In this document: in pieces, positions 49,538 to 58,824 of the stretch
How positions within the stretch are numbered: position 1 is the first letter of the stretch
Layout: the number at the start of each line of letters is the position of its first letter
NCBI GenBank assembly: GCA_027492795.1
Contig: JAPUEB010000044.1
Coordinates: 62,001-126,000 of the forward strand
Length of the DNA: 64,000 nucleotides
Direction: 5' to 3'
Origin: Chryseobacterium sp.
GTDB taxonomy: Bacteria; Bacteroidota; Bacteroidia; Flavobacteriales; Weeksellaceae
The notes under the pieces: model-generated
What the model was told of the DNA's origin: nothing
Database searches by the model: none
Seen by the model: only the letters and a program-made list of their open reading frames with translations
Program-made: the position numbers and the translations under genes

Positions 49538-50887
49538 TTAGAAAAGATATTCGAAAGTCTTCGATTCGTGTAGGAAAGGGTTTCCTTCCGGAATGAGTTT
49601 CAGTTTGCTTAAAGTATATAAAACTGTAAACATAAATAACCCAACTATAAATAATACCGCTCCAATGGTTAGCAACAATACTTCAGGAGTTCTCCAGTAT
49701 GGACCGATAGTTCCCGGCATTACCATGTTGAAATAATCCCAAGCGTGACCGAAAATTACGATAACGGCCATAATGGTAACCACTTTGTAGTTTCTCTTGA
49801 TGCTTGAACTTACCATTACCAAAAGCGGAATTAGGAAGTTAGGAATGAGCATCGGAAGATAAAGTTCTCTGTAGTGCTGGAATCTTCCGAAGAAATAGTT
49901 GGCTTCTTCCGGTACGTTTGCATACCAATACAACATGAACTGTGCGAACCAGGTGTACGTCCACAACATACTTGTTGCAAATAGGAATTTTCCTAAATCG
50001 TGAAGATGGTTGTCGTTAAACTGCGGTAAAAATCCGTTTTTCTTTAAATAAACACTTATCAAAATGGTAACAGCTACTGCACTGGATAACGCACTCACCA
50101 TAGAATACCAAATATACATGGTAGAATACCAGTGAGGATCAATAGACATCAACCAATCCCAAGCCCAAGCTGCGGATGCAAAACCAAAGAATACGATATA
50201 TCCAACCGCCCATCTGTAAAGCATTTGGTAATCTCTCGCTGATTTTGTTTGGTCAACTTTTCTGGACTGACTTCTCAATTTCCATGCGAAGAACGATGCA
50301 ATAACTACGTAAAGTACGGTTCTGATTGCATAGAAAGGAATATTGAGGAATTTTCTTTTTTCAAAAATAATGGGGTCAAAATCTGGGTTGGGTTTGCCAT
50401 CAACAACTTGCGTTGTAAGTAGTGGATCCATCCAATGGAAAAGGTGACCGTTATGGGTAACATTCAAAATCATAATGATGATCAAAATAGCTCCACCAAC
50501 AGGAATGTAGCCTCCAATTGCCTCCATTACCCTTGTAATGATGATAGACCAACCTGCGTGTGCAGCGTGCTGAATGCTGTAAAAAAACATGGTAGCACAA
50601 CTTACCGCAAAGAAAAATACCGCAACAAAATGAATTGCCGCTAAAGGCTGATTATGAATTTGGTGCTTTGCATGATTTAGGTGAGCTGCATGATCTTGGT
50701 TTTTCAGAGCGATTTCGCTGGAGTGTGTAGGATTTGCGCTAACCGCAGATTTCGCTGCCTCCATCATGTGTTCTATTCTTGTATCATCAATACTGTGATT
50801 CATGAAATATCCCGCAGCAAAAAGAACTAATCCTGCAACGAGGAGTATTATAGATACTAATTTTAATTTAGGGGAAAAACTATACAT
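49538..50887 (-). CDS. actF: alternative complex III subunit F (membrane quinol oxidoreductase subunit)
   Basis: A 449-residue polytopic protein with about ten membrane helices, related to the NrfD-like ActC/ActF membrane subunits, including WDWLMSIDPHWYSTMYIWY and GHAWDYFNMVMPGTIGPYWRTPEVLL motifs. The N-terminal region after the first helix is His-rich (about 35-75). ActF is part of the complex that oxidises menaquinol and reduces cytochrome c or an oxidase. It is the last gene of the operon; a terminator follows at once. Confidence 0.9.
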   Translation of the reverse strand: MYSFSPKLKLVSIILLVAGLVLFAAGYFMNHSIDDTRIEHMMEAAKSAVSANPTHSSEIALKNQDHAAHLNHAKHQIHNQPLAAIHFVAVFFFAVSCATMFFYSIQHAAHAGWSIIITRVMEAIGGYIPVGGAILIIIMILNVTHNGHLFHWMDPLLTTQVVDGKPNPDFDPIIFEKRKFLNIPFYAIRTVLYVVIASFFAWKLRSQSRKVDQTKSARDYQMLYRWAVGYIVFFGFASAAWAWDWLMSIDPHWYSTMYIWYSMVSALSSAVAVTILISVYLKKNGFLPQFNDNHLHDLGKFLFATSMLWTYTWFAQFMLYWYANVPEEANYFFGRFQHYRELYLPMLIPNFLIPLLVMVSSSIKRNYKVVTIMAVIVIFGHAWDYFNMVMPGTIGPYWRTPEVLLLTIGAVLFIVGLFMFTVLYTLSKLKLIPEGNPFLHESKTFEYLF

Positions 50888-50900
50888 TTCTTAATTCTTT

Positions 50901-51614
50901 TTATTTTTTAGTTGCTGTAGAATCTGTTTTAGCTGCAGGAGCTGCTGCTGTAGTCGCCGCAGTTGTTGCAGGAGCCACCGCAGAAGTTGCTACACCTCCT
51001 TTGAAAGCGTTCATTACATACATTGCTACTCTCCATCTATCTCCAGGTGTAAGTTGCCCAGCGAAAGACCCCATCGCGTTTCTACCGTGTGTCAAAACAT
51101 AATGTACGGAACCTACAGTAATTTGTCTGTCTGCATATTTTGGTACACCAGCATAAGCTCCACTTGCAACGATAGAGCCTTGTCCGTCTCCGGCTGTTCC
51201 GTGGCAAGCTGCACAAGTACGATCGAACAATACTTTTCCTCTTGCAAGGTCTTTTTCAGCATTAGCTGTGTTTAATGGTGATGCAGTAATTGCTTTGGAA
51301 GCATCGTAACCAGCATTATATTCATCTGGAGTCATTTTTTTTGCAGAATTTTCTTCTATCACTCCATCTTTATTTTGGGCAACGCTTCCGTCAACTGGAT
51401 ATAGACCTGTAGCACCATCAGCTTTTACAAATGCAGGAATTTCATTTTCATGTTTAGAATATGCATCTTCTGCCTTCATCAAAGGATCATAAGCTACCGG
51501 AAAATACATATCCGGAAAATATACCAATGGCGGATTGTCTTTTGGTCCGCAAGAATTCAGTAAAACTGCTGTGAAACCAAAGATTGCTGTTAATTTTAAA
51601 ATACTTTTCTTCAT
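50901..51614 (-). CDS. actE: alternative complex III subunit E, mono-heme cytochrome c lipoprotein
   Basis: This protein of about 237 residues has a lipobox LLNSC (Cys22 from the start at 51614) and one heme-binding CAACH (in CAACHGTAGDG, about residue 133) with an axial Met candidate later (NAMGSFAG). The C-terminus is a low-complexity Ala/Thr/Pro stretch (about 205-237). ActE probably passes electrons from the complex to the terminal oxidase. The start at 51614 gives a clean lipoprotein signal and a near-zero gap from actD. Confidence 0.92.
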   Translation of the reverse strand: MKKSILKLTAIFGFTAVLLNSCGPKDNPPLVYFPDMYFPVAYDPLMKAEDAYSKHENEIPAFVKADGATGLYPVDGSVAQNKDGVIEENSAKKMTPDEYNAGYDASKAITASPLNTANAEKDLARGKVLFDRTCAACHGTAGDGQGSIVASGAYAGVPKYADRQITVGSVHYVLTHGRNAMGSFAGQLTPGDRWRVAMYVMNAFKGGVATSAVAPATTAATTAAAPAAKTDSTATKK

Positions 51615-51615
51615 G

Positions 51616-52137
51616 TTAAGCATCTTTTACGGTTATTTCTTCAACACCTGTATCAATTAGGATTTGTTTTATCGCCTCCACGTCATTTGATACAAACTCC
51701 ATCATAAATTTATCATCCGTAGTTCTTGGATCTGGATTTTGTGGTGCAGCTAACGGATACATTTTATTTCTTATTAAAAATGTAAGCGACATCATGTGTG
51801 CAGCACAAAATACCATTAATTCAAACATTGGAACTACAAAAGCCGGCATATTTTCCCACCATGCAAATGATGGTTTTCCACCGATATTTTGCGGCCAATC
51901 GTGGTTCATAGTGTACCATGAAATAAGGATTGCAGTGGTAACACCATACACAGCGTAAATAAATGCTGCATCTGAAAGTCTGGTTTTTCTTAAGCCCATT
52001 GCTTTATCCAAACCGTGAACTGGAAATGGTGTATACACTTCGTTGATGTCTATTCCTTTTGCGCGGAAAGCCTTCACGCCGTCCATTAAATCGTCGTCGT
52101 CGGCATATAAACCGTATATTATTTTAGTGGTGCTCAT
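51616..52137 (-). CDS. actD: alternative complex III subunit D (DUF3341)
   Basis: A protein of about 173 residues with an N-terminal cytoplasmic domain (KIIYGLYADDDDLMDGVKAFRAKG) and two membrane helices (about 52-72 and 90-113), as in DUF3341/ActD. The start at 52137 (MSTTKII) lies 14 bp inside actC; the longer frame from 52164 would extend the overlap without conserved residues. Confidence 0.92.
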   Translation of the reverse strand: MSTTKIIYGLYADDDDLMDGVKAFRAKGIDINEVYTPFPVHGLDKAMGLRKTRLSDAAFIYAVYGVTTAILISWYTMNHDWPQNIGGKPSFAWWENMPAFVVPMFELMVFCAAHMMSLTFLIRNKMYPLAAPQNPDPRTTDDKFMMEFVSNDVEAIKQILIDTGVEEITVKDA

Positions 52138-53518
52138 CTCCTTCTTTTGCTTTATAAGTTTCACCTGATGTTTTCAAAATAGATTTCAATTCTGCCTGTG
52201 CAATTACAGGGAATGTTCTTGCGTATAATAAGAACAATACAGAGAAGAATCCGATAGTTCCTAAAAATACACCTACATCAATTATTGTTGGCTTGAAGCT
52301 CGTCCATGCACTTGGCAAATAATCACTTGAAAGGTTGAGAACGATGATATCAAATCTCTCGAACCACATCCCTATGTTAATGATTAATGCCATGATGAAA
52401 GTAGCGATAATATTTGTTCTTACTTTTTTGAACCAGAACAATGCCGGGAAAATTAAGTTACAAGAAATTAACGCCCAGAAAGCCCACCAATAACGACCTG
52501 TTGCAGCTCCCGGTGTAAGATATGCGAAATCTTCGTATCTGGAACCGGAATACCAAGCGATGAAATATTCGCAGGCATAAGCTACGGTTACCATACCTCC
52601 AGTTACAATGATTACGATATTCATAATTTCGATATGATACATGGTGATGTAATCTTCTAAGTGACAAACTTTTCTTGCAACCAAAAGTAGCGTTTGCACC
52701 ATCGCAAATCCAGAGAAAATAGCTCCCGCAACGAAATACGGTGGATAAATGGTAGAGTGCCATCCTTTAATTACCGAAGTAGCAAAGTCAAAGGATACCG
52801 TGGTGTGAACCGAGAATACAAGTGGAGTTGCGATACCTGCAAGTACAAGGGAAAGTTCCTCGAATCTTTGCCAGTGTTTTGCTTTTCCTCCCCATCCAAA
52901 TGCAAGGAAAGTATAGATTTTTTTCGTCCAAGGAGTTTTTGCACGGTCTCTAATCATTGCAAAGTCAGGAATTAATCCCATAAACCAGAAAACGGTTGAT
53001 ACGGAGAAATACGTGGAGATTGCAAATACGTCCCAGAAAAGCGGCGAGTTAAAGTTCGTCCAAAGTGAACCATATTGGTTCGGGATTGGGAATACCCAAT
53101 ATCCTACCCAAACTCTACCCATGTGAATTACTGGGAAAATAGCCGCCTGAACAACTGCGAAAATCGTCATCGCTTCTGCAGAACGGTTTACGGACATTCT
53201 CCATCTTTGTCTAAATAATAATAATACTGCGGAAATTAGCGTTCCGGCGTGACCAATACCAACCCACCATACGAAGTTGGTAATATCCCAACCCCAGTTG
53301 ACAGTTCTGTTTAGTCCCCAAGCTCCAATACCGATACCGATAGTGTAAGCTATACAACCGAATCCGTAGATGAAAAGTGCAAGCGCAGCGTAGAATGAAA
53401 TCCACCACAGTTTTCCTGCTCTTTCCTCGATAGGTCTCGCGATATCTTCTGTGATATCATGATACGTTTTGTGACCAATAATTAAAGGTTCCCGAATCGG
53501 GGCTTCGTAATGTGACAT
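52124..53518 (-). CDS. actC: alternative complex III subunit C (NrfD/PsrC-like)
   Basis: A 464-residue membrane protein with about ten helices of the NrfD/polysulfide reductase type. It provides the quinol-binding site of the complex and contacts the iron-sulfur subunit ActB. Typical segments are WGWDITNFVWWVGIGHAGTLISA and WNxxIYPPYFVAGAIFSGFA-like sequence (here STIYPPYFVAGAIFSGF). It sits 18 bp after actB and overlaps actD. Confidence 0.95.
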   Translation of the reverse strand: MSHYEAPIREPLIIGHKTYHDITEDIARPIEERAGKLWWISFYAALALFIYGFGCIAYTIGIGIGAWGLNRTVNWGWDITNFVWWVGIGHAGTLISAVLLLFRQRWRMSVNRSAEAMTIFAVVQAAIFPVIHMGRVWVGYWVFPIPNQYGSLWTNFNSPLFWDVFAISTYFSVSTVFWFMGLIPDFAMIRDRAKTPWTKKIYTFLAFGWGGKAKHWQRFEELSLVLAGIATPLVFSVHTTVSFDFATSVIKGWHSTIYPPYFVAGAIFSGFAMVQTLLLVARKVCHLEDYITMYHIEIMNIVIIVTGGMVTVAYACEYFIAWYSGSRYEDFAYLTPGAATGRYWWAFWALISCNLIFPALFWFKKVRTNIIATFIMALIINIGMWFERFDIIVLNLSSDYLPSAWTSFKPTIIDVGVFLGTIGFFSVLFLLYARTFPVIAQAELKSILKTSGETYKAKEGDEHH

Positions 53519-53536
53519 TTTTTACCTTATTATTAT

Positions 53537-56500
53537 TTAAACTTCGTTTTGTTTTCTGTTTCTTACTTTCACGTGGTAGAAAACGTTTGGTTTTGTACCA
53601 ATTTCTTCAAGTAAAGTGTATCTTCTGTTGCTGGTGTACAGTTTTCTTACTTCTGAAGATTTATCGTTCATATCTCCAAATGCAAGTGCTCCTGTAGAAC
53701 AAGCTTTGCTACAAGCGGTAGCAAATTCTCCGTCTTTAATCACTCTTCCTTCTTTTTTAGCTTCCAGAATAGTAGTTTGCGTCATTTGGATACACATTGA
53801 ACATTTTTCCATCACCCCTCTTGTTCTTACTACAACATCAGGATTCAGAACCATTCTTCCTAAATCATTGTTTTGATTGAAATCAAATTTATCATTAAGG
53901 TTATAGGTAAACCAGTTGAATCTTCTTACTTTATAAGGACAGTTGTTTGCACAGTACCTTGTACCGATACATCTGTTGTAAGCCATTTGGTTTTGCCCCT
54001 GTTTTCCGTGAGATGTTGCCGCAACCGGACAAACAGTTTCACAAGGTGCATGATTACAATGCTGACACATCACCGGTTGGAAAATAACATCAGGATTTTT
54101 ACCTGGATGGTTCAAAATACCACTTTCTTTGTTGAAAGCGTTTCCATACATACCCGGAACGTTCAAACCTGCTGCTACGGATTCTTCCTGTGAAAGTTTT
54201 CCGTCTTTATTGGTATCCATTTCGGCAGGAATATCAGCAGAATAGTAACGGTCGATTCTCAACCAATACATATCTCTGGACATTCTTACTTCCGCTTTTC
54301 CTACAACTGGAACGTTGTTTTCAGCTTGACAAGCAATAATACAAGCTCCACAACCTGTACAAGAGTTCAAATCTACAGAAAGGTTAAAGTGAGGACCATC
54401 TGTATCATCAAATTCATCCCAAAGTGAAATCTTTCCAATCGGAGTGGATTCTGTGAGGGTGTGATATTCTAATGGCTTATTCCATCCTTTTACTTTATCA
54501 TCAAAAGGAACATTTAAGAAATCTGCCAAAGGAACTTCTTTTGCAATTTCATAACGTCCTAAAAGTGTGTTTTGGAACTGCATTCCTGCAAATTCGTGTT
54601 CGCCGCTTACTTTTTCAATTTTTACATTTGAAAGAACAGAATTTGAACCATCAAATAAAGGATAAGCATTAACACCAGTTTCTGCAACCTTGCCGGAATC
54701 TTTTTTACCATAACCTAAAGCAAGTCCTACAGAACCATCCGCTTGCCCTGGCTGAACAAACACTGGAACATCTTTAATGGTAACACCGTTCACAGTAACG
54801 TTCACTTTAGAACCGTTCAGCTGCATTCTAGCGTTCAGATTATTTTCTAAACCTAATTTTTTAGCATCATCCGGAGAAACCGTTAAATAGTTATCCCAAG
54901 AAAGTCGTGTAAGCGGATCCGGAAGTTCTTGCAACCAAGGGTTGTTTCCTTGCGTTCCGTCTCCAAGAGAAGTTTTGGTATATAAAGACAATTCCAAATC
55001 AGAAGCTTTGAAATTGCTTAATTCCGCAACAGCTTGTGCGCCGTTTCCACCTGCATATCCTAAAGAACCTACAGCTCCAGAATTAACAATACCATTATAT
55101 AAAGCTTGATTAAACGATGTCCCGCCCAATAAAGTTGTAGCATTCGTTTTTAAATAATCATAATAATTATTGGCAGGATTTCCTTTTCCGTTCATCCAAA
55201 CCAATAATGATTCTTCAAGTTGTCTTGATTTATAAATCTTTTGAATTGTCGGCTGCATCAATGCGTACACTCCGCTTTGTGGAGCAATGTCTCCCCAACT
55301 TTCCAGCCAGTTCGCTACCGGAATTACTGCTTTTGCAGCTTTATACATTTCATTTTTCTTATCGGCAATAGCAACTACAGTGTTTACTTTTGCTAAAGCA
55401 GCTTTGAAAGCTTCGCCTTTATTGGAAGAATAAATCGGATTTACATTGTTTGCGATTAAAACTCCAACCTGTCCTGCATTCATCCAACCTAAGAATTCCT
55501 GATATCTTGCACCATCAAATTCTTTCAAAAGGTTTACTTTACCTGTGAAAGCAGAAGAACCTAATTTTTGGTTGATTAGATGCGCCAAAACTTGTGCAGC
55601 TTTAGAACCATCAGCAAAAACAACTGCATTTGCGCCTTTTGCCTGAAGTTCTTGTGCAATTTTACCTGCAACTCCTGAAGCTGAACCACCGTTCAATGCA
55701 TTGTAAACATCAACCAAAGTTTTGTTTACTGCACTTGGTTTCATCGGGAATCTTTCATCGGCATTAGCTCCCGTTAAAGACATATTGGATTCCACCTGAA
55801 TGTGTCTCAACATGGTTGCCCCAGGTTTTTTAGCAGCAGCGTAAGATGTTTCCAATCCGCCACCGTTATAATCACCAAGGAAATCCGCATTGAAAGATAC
55901 TACCAATTGTGATTTTGAAAGGTCATAAACCGGCAATGCTCTTTGCCCGAAAACTTCCTGAGCAGCATCTAAACCTGCAGCATAAGGATACGCATCGTAA
56001 GTTACGAGTTCTGCGGAAGGATATTTTGTTTTAAAATCTGCAAAAAGTTTTTTGAAAGTTGGCGAAGGGAAAGAGTGCGATAAAACCACGATTTTCTTTC
56101 CTGTTCCTTGTGCTGTTGTAAGTGCATTAAGAACGAAATCATCTACTTTATCGAAAGTTTCGTCCTTACCGTTTAGTTTTGGCTGCTTTACTTTATCGTT
56201 ATCGTAAAGTGAAAGTACGCTTGCTTGTGCTCTTGCATTGGTTTTACCCAATTCGTTCGCGGCAGGATTTGGATCAATTTTTATTGGTCTTCCTTCTCTT
56301 GTTTTCACCAAAACACTCGCAAAATCGAATCCATCGAAATAGGCAGATGCATAATAATTTGGAACCCCTGGAATAATGCTGTGAGGTTTCACAACATAAG
56401 GAATTGTTTTGATAACCGGAGCTTCGCACGCTGCTAAAGTAACCGCCGCTGTAGAAAATCCTAATAATTTCAGGAAATCTCTTCTGGAAGTTCCGCCGTT

Positions 56501-56635
56501 GTTTTCATTTTCTGTGTTCCCCAGAACTTCATCTACGGGAATTTCATCCTGAAACTCTTTTTGAGCTAACTTGCCTCTTAAAGCCGGATCATTCAGCTCA
56601 TGAATACTTCTGAATTGTATTTTATTTGAAGCCAT
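53537..56635 (-). CDS. actB: alternative complex III subunit B, molybdopterin-like/iron-sulfur protein
   Basis: This 1032-residue protein fuses a molybdopterin oxidoreductase-like domain (about 80-700, normally cofactor-free in this family) with a four-cluster ferredoxin domain (about 735-1010). A twin-arginine-like signal SRRDFLKLLGF with lipobox-like LAAC is near 50-69. Cluster motifs are CTGCGACIIAC, CQHCNHAPCETVCP, CIGTRYCANNCP and CSMC...ACSKAC. An EF-hand-like loop DTNKDGKLSQEE lies at about 806-817, between the first and second cluster motifs. Confidence 0.95.
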   Translation of the reverse strand: MASNKIQFRSIHELNDPALRGKLAQKEFQDEIPVDEVLGNTENENNGGTSRRDFLKLLGFSTAAVTLAACEAPVIKTIPYVVKPHSIIPGVPNYYASAYFDGFDFASVLVKTREGRPIKIDPNPAANELGKTNARAQASVLSLYDNDKVKQPKLNGKDETFDKVDDFVLNALTTAQGTGKKIVVLSHSFPSPTFKKLFADFKTKYPSAELVTYDAYPYAAGLDAAQEVFGQRALPVYDLSKSQLVVSFNADFLGDYNGGGLETSYAAAKKPGATMLRHIQVESNMSLTGANADERFPMKPSAVNKTLVDVYNALNGGSASGVAGKIAQELQAKGANAVVFADGSKAAQVLAHLINQKLGSSAFTGKVNLLKEFDGARYQEFLGWMNAGQVGVLIANNVNPIYSSNKGEAFKAALAKVNTVVAIADKKNEMYKAAKAVIPVANWLESWGDIAPQSGVYALMQPTIQKIYKSRQLEESLLVWMNGKGNPANNYYDYLKTNATTLLGGTSFNQALYNGIVNSGAVGSLGYAGGNGAQAVAELSNFKASDLELSLYTKTSLGDGTQGNNPWLQELPDPLTRLSWDNYLTVSPDDAKKLGLENNLNARMQLNGSKVNVTVNGVTIKDVPVFVQPGQADGSVGLALGYGKKDSGKVAETGVNAYPLFDGSNSVLSNVKIEKVSGEHEFAGMQFQNTLLGRYEIAKEVPLADFLNVPFDDKVKGWNKPLEYHTLTESTPIGKISLWDEFDDTDGPHFNLSVDLNSCTGCGACIIACQAENNVPVVGKAEVRMSRDMYWLRIDRYYSADIPAEMDTNKDGKLSQEESVAAGLNVPGMYGNAFNKESGILNHPGKNPDVIFQPVMCQHCNHAPCETVCPVAATSHGKQGQNQMAYNRCIGTRYCANNCPYKVRRFNWFTYNLNDKFDFNQNNDLGRMVLNPDVVVRTRGVMEKCSMCIQMTQTTILEAKKEGRVIKDGEFATACSKACSTGALAFGDMNDKSSEVRKLYTSNRRYTLLEEIGTKPNVFYHVKVRNRKQNEV

Positions 56636-56657
56636 TTATACTTCTAATTTTTAGTTA

Positions 56658-58016
56658 TTAATAATGACATTTACCACATTCCATACCTCCTATCGCATCT
56701 ACAGTAATTTTTCCTTCTTTTTGAGGGTACTGTTTTTTCAGCTTATCATGCAGATTTTTGAAATATGCCTGATTGTAACCATTGGTCATATCCACTTCTG
56801 TTGTTCTGTGGCATTCAATACACCATCCCATTGTAAAGTCGTTCGCCATTTTCACCACGTTCATGGTATCTACAGCTCCGTGGCAGGCTTTACACACTAC
56901 ATCTATTTTAGCGTTAGGATTTTTCTTATTATGGCTGTTGATAATTGCCTGTTCACCAGCAACTACGTGTTGAGAGTGGTTGAAATAAACAAAATCCGGC
57001 ATATTGTGAATTCTTGTCCATTCCACAGGTTTGGTTTTTCCTGTGTAAGATTGTGAAGCTGGATCCCAACCTGTTGCAGCGTATATTTTTTGAATTTCCG
57101 CATCGTAGAAAGCTTTGTCTTTACCTGGTTCCATATATTTTCCTTTGTACTCGGAAATATTACGGTGGCAGTTCATACAAACGTTCATGGAAGGGATTTC
57201 TGAAACTTTTCCATATTTTGCGGAAGAGTGGCACAATTGACAGTCTATTTTATTTTCACCAGCGTGAATTTTGTGCGAGAAGTGAATAGGCTGTTCTGGC
57301 TGATAACCCTTGTAAACGCCAATCCACATTAGCCAGTTCCAAATTCCGTAGAAGGCAAAAAGCGCTAATAAACCAAGAGCAACCTTGCCAAAAGTATTGT
57401 ATTTTTGATAGAACTCTGCAAAAGATTTTACTCTTGTTTCACTAAGACCGGAAAGCTCCTCTGTTTGCTGAAGTTTTACCAATTGTCTCAATTTCAAAAG
57501 CAACCAAAGAAGCAAGCCTCCTATCGCCAACAATGAAATTAAAACGATGGTAGAATTTGTTTTCTCTTTTTTCGCGGCTTCTAAATTTGCAGCAGAATTT
57601 TGTGTTGCAGCAGCATCAGCAGCCGGTTCCGGAGCAGGAGGATTGGTGGTGTATTCAAGAATGTCTGTAATGTCCTGATCCGAAAGACTCGGAAACGGCG
57701 TCATTGCAGTTTTGTTGAATTTCTCGAAAACTTGGTTTGCGTATTTGTCTCCCGACTTACGCAACGCTTCGTTGTCCTTTATCCACTTATGAAGCCAGTC
57801 GGTATCCAAATTTTGTTCTTTCTTCAACCTATCTACAACGCCCCCCAATGCGGGACCCACCAATTGCTTATCCAAAGCGTGACATGCGGTACAGTTTGCC
57901 TTAAAGAGTTTTTCTCCGTTTTTAGCATCGCCCTGTGCATAAACAGAAGCACCGGTTGAAAGCAGTAAACCTATGGCTATCAACCCTTTTTTATAATGCT
58001 TTTTCCAACTAATCAT
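56658..58016 (-). CDS. actA: alternative complex III subunit A, six-heme cytochrome c
   Basis: A 452-residue protein with a signal peptide (ends near VYAQ), then a mono-heme cytochrome c domain (CTACH, about 42-46), an Ala/Pro linker, two membrane helices (about 154-174 and 212-235), and a C-terminal multiheme part with CQLCH, CMNCH, CKACH, CIECH and CGKCH. The six CxxCH sites imply six hemes. The pentaheme domain is the classical ActA core; the N-terminal mono-heme domain is an added module. It is the first gene of the operon, with a possible promoter at 58074-58081. Confidence 0.94.
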   Translation of the reverse strand: MISWKKHYKKGLIAIGLLLSTGASVYAQGDAKNGEKLFKANCTACHALDKQLVGPALGGVVDRLKKEQNLDTDWLHKWIKDNEALRKSGDKYANQVFEKFNKTAMTPFPSLSDQDITDILEYTTNPPAPEPAADAAATQNSAANLEAAKKEKTNSTIVLISLLAIGGLLLWLLLKLRQLVKLQQTEELSGLSETRVKSFAEFYQKYNTFGKVALGLLALFAFYGIWNWLMWIGVYKGYQPEQPIHFSHKIHAGENKIDCQLCHSSAKYGKVSEIPSMNVCMNCHRNISEYKGKYMEPGKDKAFYDAEIQKIYAATGWDPASQSYTGKTKPVEWTRIHNMPDFVYFNHSQHVVAGEQAIINSHNKKNPNAKIDVVCKACHGAVDTMNVVKMANDFTMGWCIECHRTTEVDMTNGYNQAYFKNLHDKLKKQYPQKEGKITVDAIGGMECGKCHY

Positions 58017-58073
58017 TTATATAAACTTGTGTTAGTACTTTTTTTTGAGAAATCGAGAATTCAATCAGTTGCG

Positions 58074-58081
58074 CAAAAATA
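58074..58081 (-). promoter_or_regulatory. -7 box for the act operon
   Basis: TATTTTTG on the minus strand fits TAnnTTTG, with a predicted leader of about 50 bases. Confidence 0.4.
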
Positions 58082-58164
58082 AGACTTTTAACACAATCTT
58101 AACAGCCATTTGGAGATGGCAAATGTCATTTTGAGTTAATTTATAATTGTTCTAAATAACATGG

Positions 58165-58195
58165 TTTGGAATAATTTTTATTTATTATAACTTTG
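58165..58195 (+). promoter_or_regulatory. promoter of the SPOR-domain gene
   Basis: TTTG (58165-58168), exactly 19 bp, then TAACTTTG (58188-58195): a full match to TTTG-N19-TAnnTTTG. Transcription would start near 58202, about 10 bases before the ATG. Confidence 0.75.
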
Positions 58196-58212
58196 CCAAA
58201 ATTAAATCGTAG

Positions 58213-58749
58213 ATGAAAAACCTAATAAAGATAATTTCTGTTGCACTCTTTTTTGTGTATTACAATGCTTCTGCTCAAGAAGTTATAAAGACTGACACTT
58301 TGGGTGAAACGCCATTAACAATGGTAATGGACGCAAAAATTCAGGGCGCGCTGCAAGATATGGAAGACAATTGCAATAGAGCCAACACACGAAGCACCAG
58401 AAACAATAGCGGCAATGACGCAAGCATTGCCCCAACAAGAGTTCTTGTTCCTAGCAGGGATTTAACTACTGCCGAAATTTGCAGAAGAAACCCAAGAATT
58501 ATGGGCGTGAAAATTCAGCTTGCAGTAGTGAAAAGCAATGAAGAAGCTAATGAGGTGAAAGCATATTTCCGCAGAAGATTTCCAAACCTGAAAGTGCAAA
58601 CTGATGCGTCTTTAAGACCGAATTACAAAATTCTGGCAGGAAGTTATTTTAATAAACAAAGTGCAAGTGGCGATTTATCTAGAATAAGGCAATATTTCAA
58701 ATCCGCTATTCCCGTGAATTATATGATTTTTTGTGCCGAAGCAAAGTAG
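58213..58749 (+). CDS. SPOR-domain exported protein
   Basis: A 178-residue protein with a cleavable signal (ends near ASAQ, about residue 21), an Asn/Arg/Thr-rich linker (about 45-85), and a C-terminal SPOR-like domain (about 95-178: GVKIQLAVVKSNEEANEVKAYFRRRFPNLKVQ...YKILAGSYFNKQSA). SPOR domains bind denuded glycan strands at division or remodelling sites. It is a periplasmic protein, divergent from the act operon, monocistronic. Confidence 0.85.
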   Translation: MKNLIKIISVALFFVYYNASAQEVIKTDTLGETPLTMVMDAKIQGALQDMEDNCNRANTRSTRNNSGNDASIAPTRVLVPSRDLTTAEICRRNPRIMGVKIQLAVVKSNEEANEVKAYFRRRFPNLKVQTDASLRPNYKILAGSYFNKQSASGDLSRIRQYFKSAIPVNYMIFCAEAK

Positions 58750-58768
58750 CTTTAAAATAAAAAACCTT

Positions 58769-58807
58769 AAAAAAGCCGTTTCAAAAAATTTTGAAACGGC
58801 TTTTTTT
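58769..58807. terminator. bidirectional intrinsic terminator
   Basis: Arms AAAAAAGCCGTTTCAAAA (58769-58786) and TTTTGAAACGGCTTTTTT (58789-58806) with a 2-base centre. It lies between the convergent SPOR gene and a lipoprotein gene. Confidence 0.88.
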
Positions 58808-58824
58808 GATATGAATGAAAAAGC

